Positions 1-7,219 of a stretch of 17,100 nt of DNA are shown here, piece by piece. The DNA is taken from contig CALCEL010000015.1 in NCBI GenBank assembly GCA_937900485.1, positions 1 through 17,100 on the forward strand, in the 5' to 3' direction. Below the pieces are notes generated by a model that ran no database searches, was not told where the DNA came from, and saw nothing but the letters and a program-made list of their open reading frames with translations. This stretch comes from an uncultured Prevotellaceae bacterium (GTDB taxonomy: Bacteria > Bacteroidota > Bacteroidia > Bacteroidales > Bacteroidaceae). A program made the translations under genes and the position numbers. Numbering within the stretch: the first letter of the stretch is position 1; each line of letters begins with the position of its first letter.

Positions 1-3000
1 CACACGTTCAAGGCGCAGACGATATCTTTCGACGCTGCCAAGATAGGCACGGACGGAGGAAACGTGGACGTGTACTATCAGTTGGCTGGCAGCTCGGATG
101 TCTGTGTGGCAAGCGGACTGTCTCCGTTGAGAAATAAGGTGACGTCAACCAATAGCACTGGATTCTCTCACTATGAGTATACTCTTTCTGACGTGATAAC
201 GTCTGACAAGGCATCCACGTTCTACGTTTACTTGTACATATACAACCTGAACGGTACGGATAATGAGAACCCGAAGTCTATTGCTTTCAGGAACGTTGAG
301 ATCACGGGTAAGGTGGATGAGCCGATTTTCTCGACCAAGGATTTCGTGCAGGCGTTCACTTGTAAGGGAACGCTGAAGTATGGCGAGGAGTCAAGTGTCA
401 TAGACCTTCTGAGCTATGTCAAGGAGTTGGGATATGGCGAGGTGGCTAATTATCCTAATAAGATATACGGTGACCCTACAGATTTCGAGCTGTCTCTCAA
501 GGATGGCTATACGTACGACATTCAGTATTCCGGTCATCTGGCTGTGGTCAAGGTTATGAGAGACGGCGAGATGGTGTTCTATTTCGAGGTGATGTTCGTG
601 GTATCAGACCGACAGCCGAAGCCAGAGGCGGTGGCTCTGAACCGTGGCTTGATGTCACTCAGTCTGTCCGGTGCGTCCATGGGTACAGGTAATCTTGTCA
701 GCTGGCGCTCGTTCAAATCGGACGGCACGAACGTGAGATATAAGCTGTTCCGCGGCTCAGCGACAAGCCAGACAGTGGCTCTGAATAACGGTGCATTCAT
801 AACGGGAAAGACGAATTTCCGTGACGCTAATGGTACTGTGTCTTCATATTACAGACTGGAGGTGTACGACGGAGATGGTAAACTCATCGATGAGATGGTC
901 AGCCAGAAGACATGGGCTAATCAGAATATGCTCATTCCGCTTGCGGCCGCTCCAGAGGATTACAGGTACAACGCCACGTACTCGCCTAACGACGCTTCCT
1001 TCTGCGATATGGATGGCGATGGCGAGTATGAGATAATTCTGAAGTGGTCTCCGTCAAATGAGAAGGACGCTGCCAGCAATGGCAACACGTCAAATGTGTT
1101 CTTCGACTGTTACAAGATGGATGGAACACAGCTTTGGCGTATCGACATGGGCCCTAACTTTTTTGCCAGCGCGCATACGATACAGTTCATTGCGTGGGAT
1201 CTCGATGGTGACGGCTATGGTGAGTTCATGGTAAAGACAGCACCTGGCACTGTGGACGGTGAGGGAAACTATGTGCTGTTGGATGACGACAGCCCGACAG
1301 AGAATCTGTTGAGCTCACGCGGAAAGCAGGACCACGGCTCAGAGTATCTGACGGTGTTTGACGGTATGACGGGTGCCGCTCTGTCTACAGTCTACTATCA
1401 TACTGCATACGGTGACGTGAGCACGTCGATATGGGGAGACAGCAAGCAAAACCGCTCAGAGAGATACTTGGCGGCATTGGCGTATCTGGATGGCGAGGAC
1501 AGCGCCCCAAGCGCAATTTTCGCGCGCGGATATTATTCCGGTGCGTTTGTGGGAGCGTATGACTGGAATGGCGTGGAGCTTAAGCTGCGCTGGTTGTCAA
1601 GAAACGTGACTTCCGGTAAGGGACTCTGGGGCGAAGGCGCTCACTGGATATCCATAGGTGACTGTGACGGAGACGGAAAACAGGAAATCGTGTATGGCTC
1701 AGCAGCTTTGGATCATGACGGTACACTGCTCTACAGAACAGGTCTTGGACATGGCGACGCGCTGCACCTTGGCGACTTCGACACTGAACGTGACGGTATG
1801 GAGGTTTACATGGTTCATGAACATAGTCCTTACGGAGCTGACCTGCGTGACGCACGCACGGGTGAGATACTCGTCCGACAGACCGCGAGCACAGACACGG
1901 GACGAGGACTGATAGGACACTTCAATCCTGAAGCCACAAGCTCATATTTCCAACATAGCGCCTCAAGCGCCATATATGACATAAAAGGTAATGTGGTGAA
2001 CGAAAGCATATCACATGGAGGAGGAGCGTCCCTCAACAACAGGATATATTGGAACGGAGACTTGGCAGACGATTATTATGACAAGTCGGTGCTTGAGTAT
2101 TGGAACCCTTCTGCGAACGCCTTCTGGAGAATGCAGGTCAACGGAACTAACTATACCTTCGGTACGATGAACAACGGCACAAAGTATAATCCTTGTGTCT
2201 TGGGTGACCTGCTGGGTGACTGGCGAGAGGAAATCGTCAACTGGACGCAGAACTCTGACGGCTCATATAACCTGATTATTAACGCCACGAGTTACGAGAC
2301 GGACTACACATTGCCTCACCTGATGGAGGACTGTAACTACCGTGCTCAGGTTGTGAACCAGAACTGTTGTTATAACCAGCCGCCTCATTTGAGCTTCGAC
2401 CCTATTGTGGACAAGACTGTGACGCGTACGTTGACTGCTGTCGAGCCGAATGTGGAGGTCGACAATCAGGGTGTAAAACTCGGAAAGTATTGGGACTGTT
2501 TCTTCACAACCTACCCTGTGACAATACCTGACGGCGTCACTGCCTGGTCTGTCACGGGACGTGACATAAACGCAGACACTCTTAAGCTCACTCGCATCAC
2601 GGGAAAGAATATTCCTGCTAATTGCGGAATAATATACAATGCGGATGTTGAGGAGGTTTCTTTCAGACCTACCACCAACACAACGACTACGGTAAACACC
2701 TCATATATACGTGGAGCGTATTGCGACTCTGTGCTTGTCAACACGGACAGGGCTTACTTCTACGAGTTCAGGGACGGTGAGCGCGGACTCGGATTCTACC
2801 TTGCTGACGGCAAGCAGATAACGGGACGTGACGGATTCTTGCGGATGCCTGCCACTTCCATCTTCACTCCAGCTGACAGCTATGTGCTTGGATGGAACGT
2901 CAATCCTACTGTGCCGACAGCAATCACGGACGTGGCGGATGAGGAGACACAAGGCGACTGTTACGACATCAATGGCGTGAGGGTAGGTCAGATCAGCAGA

Positions 3001-3045
3001 AACGGATTATACATAAGAAACGGTAAAAAGATAATTGTCAAATGA
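1..3045 (+). CDS. Rhamnogalacturonan lyase, PL11 family, secreted (5' end outside window)
   Basis: The frame is open from base 1, so the true start lies upstream and 1014 residues are visible. Known for PL11: it cleaves the alternating rhamnose/galacturonate backbone of rhamnogalacturonan I by beta-elimination, with calcium. Seen here: residues 1-105 look like a beta-rich, possibly carbohydrate-binding module, followed by an unassigned stretch to about 205. The PL11 catalytic region (about 208-800) shows NRGLMS, VSWRSFKSD, YSPNDASFCDMDGDGEYEI and KTAPGTVDG. Acidic DxDGDG loops at D336-D340, D400-D404 and D554-D558 fit the calcium-rich propeller of this family. Residues about 825-960 look like an accessory beta module common in Prevotella secreted enzymes. 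The last ~25 residues (YDINGVRV...GLYIRNGKKIIVK) resemble a short type IX-like C-terminal sorting tag. The stop overlaps the next start by 4 nt (ATGA), implying cotranscription. The family call is firm; the N- and C-terminal module roles are inferred. Confidence 0.9.
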   Translation, partial: HTFKAQTISFDAAKIGTDGGNVDVYYQLAGSSDVCVASGLSPLRNKVTSTNSTGFSHYEYTLSDVITSDKASTFYVYLYIYNLNGTDNENPKSIAFRNVEITGKVDEPIFSTKDFVQAFTCKGTLKYGEESSVIDLLSYVKELGYGEVANYPNKIYGDPTDFELSLKDGYTYDIQYSGHLAVVKVMRDGEMVFYFEVMFVVSDRQPKPEAVALNRGLMSLSLSGASMGTGNLVSWRSFKSDGTNVRYKLFRGSATSQTVALNNGAFITGKTNFRDANGTVSSYYRLEVYDGDGKLIDEMVSQKTWANQNMLIPLAAAPEDYRYNATYSPNDASFCDMDGDGEYEIILKWSPSNEKDAASNGNTSNVFFDCYKMDGTQLWRIDMGPNFFASAHTIQFIAWDLDGDGYGEFMVKTAPGTVDGEGNYVLLDDDSPTENLLSSRGKQDHGSEYLTVFDGMTGAALSTVYYHTAYGDVSTSIWGDSKQNRSERYLAALAYLDGEDSAPSAIFARGYYSGAFVGAYDWNGVELKLRWLSRNVTSGKGLWGEGAHWISIGDCDGDGKQEIVYGSAALDHDGTLLYRTGLGHGDALHLGDFDTERDGMEVYMVHEHSPYGADLRDARTGEILVRQTASTDTGRGLIGHFNPEATSSYFQHSASSAIYDIKGNVVNESISHGGGASLNNRIYWNGDLADDYYDKSVLEYWNPSANAFWRMQVNGTNYTFGTMNNGTKYNPCVLGDLLGDWREEIVNWTQNSDGSYNLIINATSYETDYTLPHLMEDCNYRAQVVNQNCCYNQPPHLSFDPIVDKTVTRTLTAVEPNVEVDNQGVKLGKYWDCFFTTYPVTIPDGVTAWSVTGRDINADTLKLTRITGKNIPANCGIIYNADVEEVSFRPTTNTTTTVNTSYIRGAYCDSVLVNTDRAYFYEFRDGERGLGFYLADGKQITGRDGFLRMPATSIFTPADSYVLGWNVNPTVPTAITDVADEETQGDCYDINGVRVGQISRNGLYIRNGKKIIVK

Positions 3046-3800
3046 GTGACAAATATTTGAAAGAAGAAGAAAGTCTCCTGTCAACAGGAGACTTTCTCTT
3101 AGATGTCCACACGCACACTGTCGTGAGTGGTCACGCTTTCAGTACGGTGAATGAGATGGTGGCCGAGGCGAGGAACAAGCATCTGAAAGTCTACGGCATC
3201 ACGGAGCACGGACCGGGAATACCGGGAACGTGTGACCCGTTATACTTCAGAAACATGTATGTCGTGCCTCGTCAATATGGAGACATGCGTCTGCTGATGG
3301 GAGCAGAGCTTAACATCATTGATTATGAGGGAAGTCTTGATATCACAGACGAGGTGTATTGGCCGTGTTTCGACCATGTGATCGCCGGTCTTCATCAGTT
3401 ATGTTACACCGATGGCAACAGTGAACAGAACACCAGTGCGTTTATAGGTGCCATGGAGAACCCGCACGTCAACATCATCTCCCATCCTTGTGACGGAACC
3501 GCGTCTTCCTTCGACATTGAGGCGGTGGTTATGACGGCGAAGAGGACGCGGACATTGCTCGAGCTGAATAATTCCTCGTTAAACCCCATACGTCACAAGC
3601 GGCTCGCCGTTCCGTATTTTTTCCGTATGTTAGAGCTTTGTAAGAGATACGACAACCCAATAGTGGTGAGCAGTGACGCCCATCACACCAGTCAGATAGC
3701 GGACTTTTCCAACGCCTTACGCCTGCTTCGTGAGGCTGAGTTTCCGAAAGAGCTGATAGTCAATACGGATGTTGACTTGTTTGTGTCGTTTTTGAAATAA
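3042..3800 (+). CDS. PHP-domain phosphatase, YcdX type
   Basis: 252 residues. All nine residues matching the trinuclear-zinc ligands of E. coli YcdX are visible: H23 and H25 in DVHTHT, H31 in SGHAFST, H56 in ITEHGP, E89 in GAELN, H118, H148 in ISHP, and D212 and H214 in SSDAHH. Known for the family: cytoplasmic metal-dependent phosphatases, natural substrate poorly defined. The ATG overlaps the stop of the rhamnogalacturonan lyase gene, so translation is probably coupled. The conserved domain begins only at D21. The preceding ~20 residues are an extension whose codons form a perfect 13-bp hairpin (3068-3097). No alternative ATG lies between that hairpin and D21, so the hairpin must be inside the coding sequence. 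Why a phosphatase is coupled to a pectin lyase is not evident; it may only share the transcript. A terminator follows about 75 nt after the stop. Confidence 0.9.
   Translation: MSDKYLKEEESLLSTGDFLLDVHTHTVVSGHAFSTVNEMVAEARNKHLKVYGITEHGPGIPGTCDPLYFRNMYVVPRQYGDMRLLMGAELNIIDYEGSLDITDEVYWPCFDHVIAGLHQLCYTDGNSEQNTSAFIGAMENPHVNIISHPCDGTASSFDIEAVVMTAKRTRTLLELNNSSLNPIRHKRLAVPYFFRMLELCKRYDNPIVVSSDAHHTSQIADFSNALRLLREAEFPKELIVNTDVDLFVSFLK
3068..3100 (+). other. Terminator-like hairpin inside the PHP phosphatase coding region
   Basis: The arms 3068-3080 and 3085-3097 are perfectly complementary over 13 bp and enclose a 4-nt TCAA loop. The right arm runs into the U-rich stretch ACTTTCTCTT. The hairpin starts 23 nt after the lyase stop codon, where an intrinsic terminator of that gene would be expected, yet it lies 27 nt into the next ORF. 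It could partly terminate transcription, impede ribosomes, or protect the upstream mRNA. The structure is seen directly; any activity is inferred. Confidence 0.6.
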
Positions 3801-3873
3801 GATACATACGTCACCTAATGTTACATGTGCTATGTGTCTCGTGTTTCAGGCAGATGAGTGAAGCCAGATGAGT

Positions 3874-3909
3874 CCATATGGTCACGTTTGTGTGTCATAT
3901 GGCTTTTTT
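3874..3909 (+). terminator. Rho-independent terminator after the lyase/PHP pair
   Basis: The inverted repeat CCATATG (3874-3880) / CATATGG (3896-3902) can be extended inward by G-U pairs and a small CAC/GTG stem, and is followed by T6 at 3904-3909. The T-run faces the + strand. On the manA side the same hairpin has no T-run, so it is mainly a terminator for the + strand transcript, sitting only 5 nt from the manA stop codon. Confidence 0.75.
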
Positions 3910-3913
3910 GTAT

Positions 3914-4954
3914 TCAGTCCTTGTTGAAATTCTTATTGTCGATGTAAACCTCCAGCAGCTCCGTTATTCCCTCGTTGTTGTTAGGTACGAGGTTCACGTC
4001 TGCGCAGGATGCCGGTATGAGACACGAGTTGCCCTTAGAGACATTTATCGTGGTTATCTCCGGCATGTGCCCGTTAAATCCTTCAGATGAGCGAATCTCG
4101 ATTTTGCAGTCGCCGTGCAGGCACATATATACGATGAAGGAGTCATACTTATACAGTCTGCGGTGGAAAGACCTGTTGATGACATGTCTCTTCACGGTAA
4201 AATAGGGACTCTCAGTCATGGCCACAGGCTTGTTGACCTTATACTCGTAGTCCGTGCGGTATTTGTCATAGACACGATAGTCGATAGCGTCCTTGGCTAG
4301 TTCCGTGTGCAGCTGGCGCGGCTTGCCGTCTAGTCCCGGTCTGTTATAGTCAAAAATCCTGTACGTTATGTCAGAGCTTTGCTGTATCTCCGCTATCATA
4401 ATGCCTCCGCATATTGCGTGCACCCTGCCCGCAGGGATGAAAAACACGTCTCCTCTCTTCACCTCATGTCGTGCCAGCACGTCGCAGATGCTGCCGTCCT
4501 CGATACGTTTCTCGTACTCGTACTTTGATATCGGTGACGCGAATCCCGAGTACAGGTAAGCGCCGGGTTTGGCGTCAATCACGAACCACATCTCCGTCTT
4601 GCCAAGGCAGTTGTGACGTTCCTTGGCCAACTCGTCGTTAGGGTGTACTTGTATGCTAAGGTCATTCTCCGCATCGATGAATTTTATGAGGAGCGGGAAC
4701 GTCGTTCCGTAAAGTTTAACCACGTTGCGGCCAAGCAGCAGCTCCTTATATTCTGTGGACAGCTCCGAAAGTTTCTTGCCTTTCAGTATGCCGTTGCTGA
4801 CCAGGCTCTCCTTCCCCGGGATGGCGCTGATCTCCCAGCTCTCTCCGATTTTAGCGTCGTCGGCGTCCAGTCCCTTCAGTGGCTTGAGTTTGTGCCCGCC
4901 CCAGACTAACTCGAAGAAATTCTGCTGAAACATCAGCGGATATAATATATTCAT
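3914..4954 (-). CDS. manA: Mannose-6-phosphate isomerase, type I (cupin, zinc)
   Basis: 346 residues. It interconverts fructose-6-phosphate and mannose-6-phosphate in the cytoplasm, feeding GDP-sugar synthesis or mannose catabolism. Visible signatures are WGG near the N-terminus, GESWEIS (37-43), the QVHPND segment with Q102 and H104, E121 in GKTEMWFV, and H179 in AGRVHAI. These supply the Gln/His/Glu/His zinc site. R205 in YNRPGLDGKPRQLH fits the conserved active-site arginine region. The length matches the short bacterial class I enzymes. The ATG at 4954 directly precedes NILYPLMF, as is usual for Bacteroidota homologues, and a -7 element lies 29 nt upstream. The gene faces the PHP gene and diverges from the 115-aa ORF. 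No partner gene for a particular pathway is adjacent, so it is probably a stand-alone metabolic gene. Confidence 0.95.
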   Translation of the reverse strand: MNILYPLMFQQNFFELVWGGHKLKPLKGLDADDAKIGESWEISAIPGKESLVSNGILKGKKLSELSTEYKELLLGRNVVKLYGTTFPLLIKFIDAENDLSIQVHPNDELAKERHNCLGKTEMWFVIDAKPGAYLYSGFASPISKYEYEKRIEDGSICDVLARHEVKRGDVFFIPAGRVHAICGGIMIAEIQQSSDITYRIFDYNRPGLDGKPRQLHTELAKDAIDYRVYDKYRTDYEYKVNKPVAMTESPYFTVKRHVINRSFHRRLYKYDSFIVYMCLHGDCKIEIRSSEGFNGHMPEITTINVSKGNSCLIPASCADVNLVPNNNEGITELLEVYIDNKNFNKD

Positions 4955-4982
4955 ACTTTTCGATTCTTTAATGTCTTTTGTA

Positions 4983-4990
4983 CAAAGTTA
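4983..4990 (-). promoter_or_regulatory. Putative Bacteroidota -7 element of manA
   Basis: Read on the - strand the bases are TAACTTTG followed by T, an exact match to the TAnnTTTG(Y) -7 consensus of Bacteroides-type promoters, 28 nt upstream of the manA ATG. No clear TTTG -33 element is present at 19-21 nt spacing, so the assignment rests on the -7 box and its position. Confidence 0.55.
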
Positions 4991-5084
4991 AATATATAAG
5001 ACATATTTATCATATGTGTGTTGAGTTTTTTTTGAGTGTTTGAAAAAAAACAAACAATATTTTTTCTGTTTATAAAAAAAACAT

Positions 5085-5092
5085 TTTCTTTG
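5085..5092 (+). promoter_or_regulatory. Putative -7 element for the 115-aa ORF / GH53 unit
   Basis: TTTCTTTG differs from the TAnnTTTG consensus at one position. It lies about 100 nt upstream of the ATG at 5192, in the very AT-rich divergent region shared with manA. A T-tract (5061-5065) sits where a -33 element would fall. No operator-like palindrome was evident. Tentative. Confidence 0.35.
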
Positions 5093-5191
5093 CATTTCGT
5101 CACAAGTAAGTTATTATGGTGTGATTATATTCTTCCCAAATGGAACAAGGATAAAAAGGAAAGCATAGTGTAACCTAAAAGTATGTGAAGT

Positions 5192-5539
5192 ATGGATGCG
5201 TTAATTGCTTTGTTTGGAAACAAGGACTATTCCAATAATTCTCCTTTAAAGAAACTGATGAATTTCTTTTCCGGTGAGTCCACGGACTCTCATCTTTTAC
5301 GTAACCAAAAGGAAATGCGTGAGGTCTTTGACTGTAAAGGGGTCAGGATAGCCATTGCGATAGGTGACGACAATAGTGATACTGTCGCCAAGAATTGGGA
5401 GTTTTTCAAGGCAGAGAGAGCTGATGTGTGTATTTCCGGTTTTTTCTCGGAGGACAGCAGGCCTAACTTCTCCGTTTTGACTTCAATGAATTGGGACGCT
5501 GAGGATAATCAGAATAAGCAACTTGACAAGGATGAATAA
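5192..5539 (+). CDS. Hypothetical 115-aa protein coupled to GH53 galactanase
   Basis: I do not recognise a family. The protein is hydrophilic with no signal peptide or membrane segment, so it is probably cytoplasmic. It has a short helical-looking N-terminus (MDALIALFG), a central VRIAIAIGDDNSDTVAKNW stretch that looks like an alternating beta-strand/helix unit, and an acidic, Asn-rich C-terminal tail (AEDNQNKQLDKDE). The last 8 nt overlap the GH53 start (ATGAATAA), with an AAGG motif just before that ATG, so its translation probably feeds ribosomes onto GH53. No strong Shine-Dalgarno precedes its own ATG, which is common in Bacteroidota. It lies about 100 nt downstream of a plausible promoter. 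That it is a real gene is supported by the overlap and uninterrupted length, but not by homology visible to me. Confidence 0.65.
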   Translation: MDALIALFGNKDYSNNSPLKKLMNFFSGESTDSHLLRNQKEMREVFDCKGVRIAIAIGDDNSDTVAKNWEFFKAERADVCISGFFSEDSRPNFSVLTSMNWDAEDNQNKQLDKDE

Positions 5540-6821
5540 ATTTCTATTGTTTACTCTCTCATGTGTGACGGCGCTCGTTCAGGAGGCTGGTGCGCAGACT
5601 GAGTTCAGAATGGGCGGCGACATATCCATGTTGTCTGCCTATGAGAGTGTAAGTACACCTTACTATGATGAGACGGGCAAGTCTGTCACTCCCCTTACGT
5701 TTATGCGTGATGATATGAAGATGAACTCCATGAGAGTGCGTCTCTTCGTCAATCCTACGGAGACCTCATCAAGTAAGACTGGCGTGATACAGGACCTGGA
5801 CTACGTGATGCGGCTGGGCAAGCGCATCAAAGAGGCCGGGATGAGTTTTATGCTGGACTTCCATTACTCCGACTCATGGGCTGACCCGTCTGCACAGTCT
5901 GTGCCGGCGAGCTGGTACACTGGAACGTTGTCATCCACCAACCCGTCCGACGCTACGTTGGAGGATTCCTTATACTCATATACCAAGCGTTGTCTCACGT
6001 ACCTCTCCGCAAACGGAGCTGCGCCAGACTACGTTCAGATCGGTAATGAGGTGTCCTATGGTATGCTATGGAGAACGTCAAGTGATAAATGTTATACCAG
6101 TAATTCTGCGTCACACTCTTCTTGGAAACGTTTCGCTAGGTATCTTAATGCGGCTGGCAGCGCTGTGCGTGACGTGTGTCCGTCTGCCAAGATTATCTTG
6201 CACATAGAGCGAAGTGGGCAGAGCGGGGTGGCCAAAGCTTTTTTTAACAGGATGGAGACCCGTGAGGTGGACTATGACATCATCGGCTTGTCATACTATC
6301 CGTTCTTCCATGGTGAGCTGTCGTCTTTGTCCACCACATTGTCTGCTCTCGAGGAGTCGTTCCCGGACAAGCCGGTTCACATCGTGGAGACAGCGTACTA
6401 TTACCAGAACTTCCCGTCTGAAGCGGACTATGTGACAACCGACACATGGGCTGCGACTGCTGATGGACAGTCTTCTTTCATCAGTGACTTGTGCGAGGAG
6501 CTGGCTAAACACGATAACGTACAGGGATTATATTACTGGTTCCCCGAGGAGAACGGAAACGGCGGGTCGTCTTGGAGCGCATCCAAAGTCGTGATCACCA
6601 AATGGCTGAACAGAGGCTTATGGGATAACTCTACACATAAGCTTAATGCGGCAGCAAAGAAATTGAAGCAGTTCCTCACATTGAAGGATGCGGCGTCAGT
6701 GACAGATGTTAAGGAAGAAAGTTCTTATGTCTCCGGCATATATAGTGTCACGGGATGTCGCCTGCAGAGTGAGCCTGCGCATGGTGTTTATATTAAGAAT
6801 GGTAAGAAAGTAGTGAGATGA
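5532..6821 (+). CDS. Arabinogalactan endo-beta-1,4-galactanase, GH53, secreted
   Basis: 429 residues from the ATG at 5532. A TTG nine bases upstream only adds three residues before the signal peptide. Residues 1-22 (MNKFLLFTLSCVTALVQEAGAQ) form a typical Sec signal peptide. The GH53 barrel (about 24-380) starts with FRMGGDIS and includes FHYSDSWADP (110-119). E173 in QIGNE is the expected acid/base and E286 in HIVETAY the expected nucleophile. Known for the family: endo-hydrolysis of beta-1,4-galactan, the side chain of rhamnogalacturonan I, which complements the PL11 gene about 2.5 kb upstream. The last ~30 residues (SGIYSVTGCRL...GVYIKNGKKVVR) resemble the lyase's C-terminal tag, suggesting type IX-like export or surface attachment. 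The start overlaps the upstream 115-aa ORF by 8 nt. A strong terminator follows at 6891-6931. Confidence 0.92.
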   Translation: MNKFLLFTLSCVTALVQEAGAQTEFRMGGDISMLSAYESVSTPYYDETGKSVTPLTFMRDDMKMNSMRVRLFVNPTETSSSKTGVIQDLDYVMRLGKRIKEAGMSFMLDFHYSDSWADPSAQSVPASWYTGTLSSTNPSDATLEDSLYSYTKRCLTYLSANGAAPDYVQIGNEVSYGMLWRTSSDKCYTSNSASHSSWKRFARYLNAAGSAVRDVCPSAKIILHIERSGQSGVAKAFFNRMETREVDYDIIGLSYYPFFHGELSSLSTTLSALEESFPDKPVHIVETAYYYQNFPSEADYVTTDTWAATADGQSSFISDLCEELAKHDNVQGLYYWFPEENGNGGSSWSASKVVITKWLNRGLWDNSTHKLNAAAKKLKQFLTLKDAASVTDVKEESSYVSGIYSVTGCRLQSEPAHGVYIKNGKKVVR

Positions 6822-6890
6822 GACCTGTCGCGTACACTAGTTTCGTCTCACATGAATAACAATATATTGCAGTACTTAAAGCGTAATACG

Positions 6891-6931
6891 AAAGTCCCAA
6901 CTCTCAGTAACATAGAAGTTGGGACTTTTTT
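6891..6931 (+). terminator. Rho-independent terminator of the GH53 unit
   Basis: A 12-bp perfect stem (AAAGTCCCAACT at 6891-6902 with AGTTGGGACTTT at 6917-6928) encloses a 14-nt loop and is followed by a T-run ending at 6931. It lies 70 nt after the GH53 stop and faces the + strand. Confidence 0.9.
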
Positions 6932-7219
6932 GTTGTCTATGATATGGCGTTATGATATCTTCGGTGATGTGTAACCATCCCAAATAAGACGTTAATGCAA
7001 AAAATGTGACTGTGTCTAGAATTATCTGGGTGTCTCGTCGTCTTTGCTTAGTTGCTGACAAGTAATCAAAATAACACTATTTGCCTTTGGAGACACCATA
7101 CATCTGTTGCATAGATACACCACGGGCAAAGAGTGCCAAGCTAATAAGGAAATAACAGCAATTAATGATTGTTCATGTCGTTCCTTGAAATATGCATCAA
7201 GGTGATCTCTTGAACATCA
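6932..7219. other. Gene-free stretch between GH53 terminator and the 274-aa gene
   Basis: No convincing gene, tRNA or promoter is visible here. An 8-bp inverted repeat (GGTGTCTC at 7029-7036, GAGACACC at 7090-7097) is seen. On the - strand a short stop-bounded frame of about 30 codons (roughly 7075-7170) ends in LFARGVSMQQMYGVSKGK. That composition is faintly like a degraded transposase fragment, but I cannot assign it. Part of this region is presumably 3' UTR of the - strand 274-aa gene. Confidence 0.3.

Noticed and set aside
5523..5531. TTG start for GH53 at 5523
   Set aside because: ATG 5532 directly begins a classical signal peptide and has an AAGG motif just upstream.
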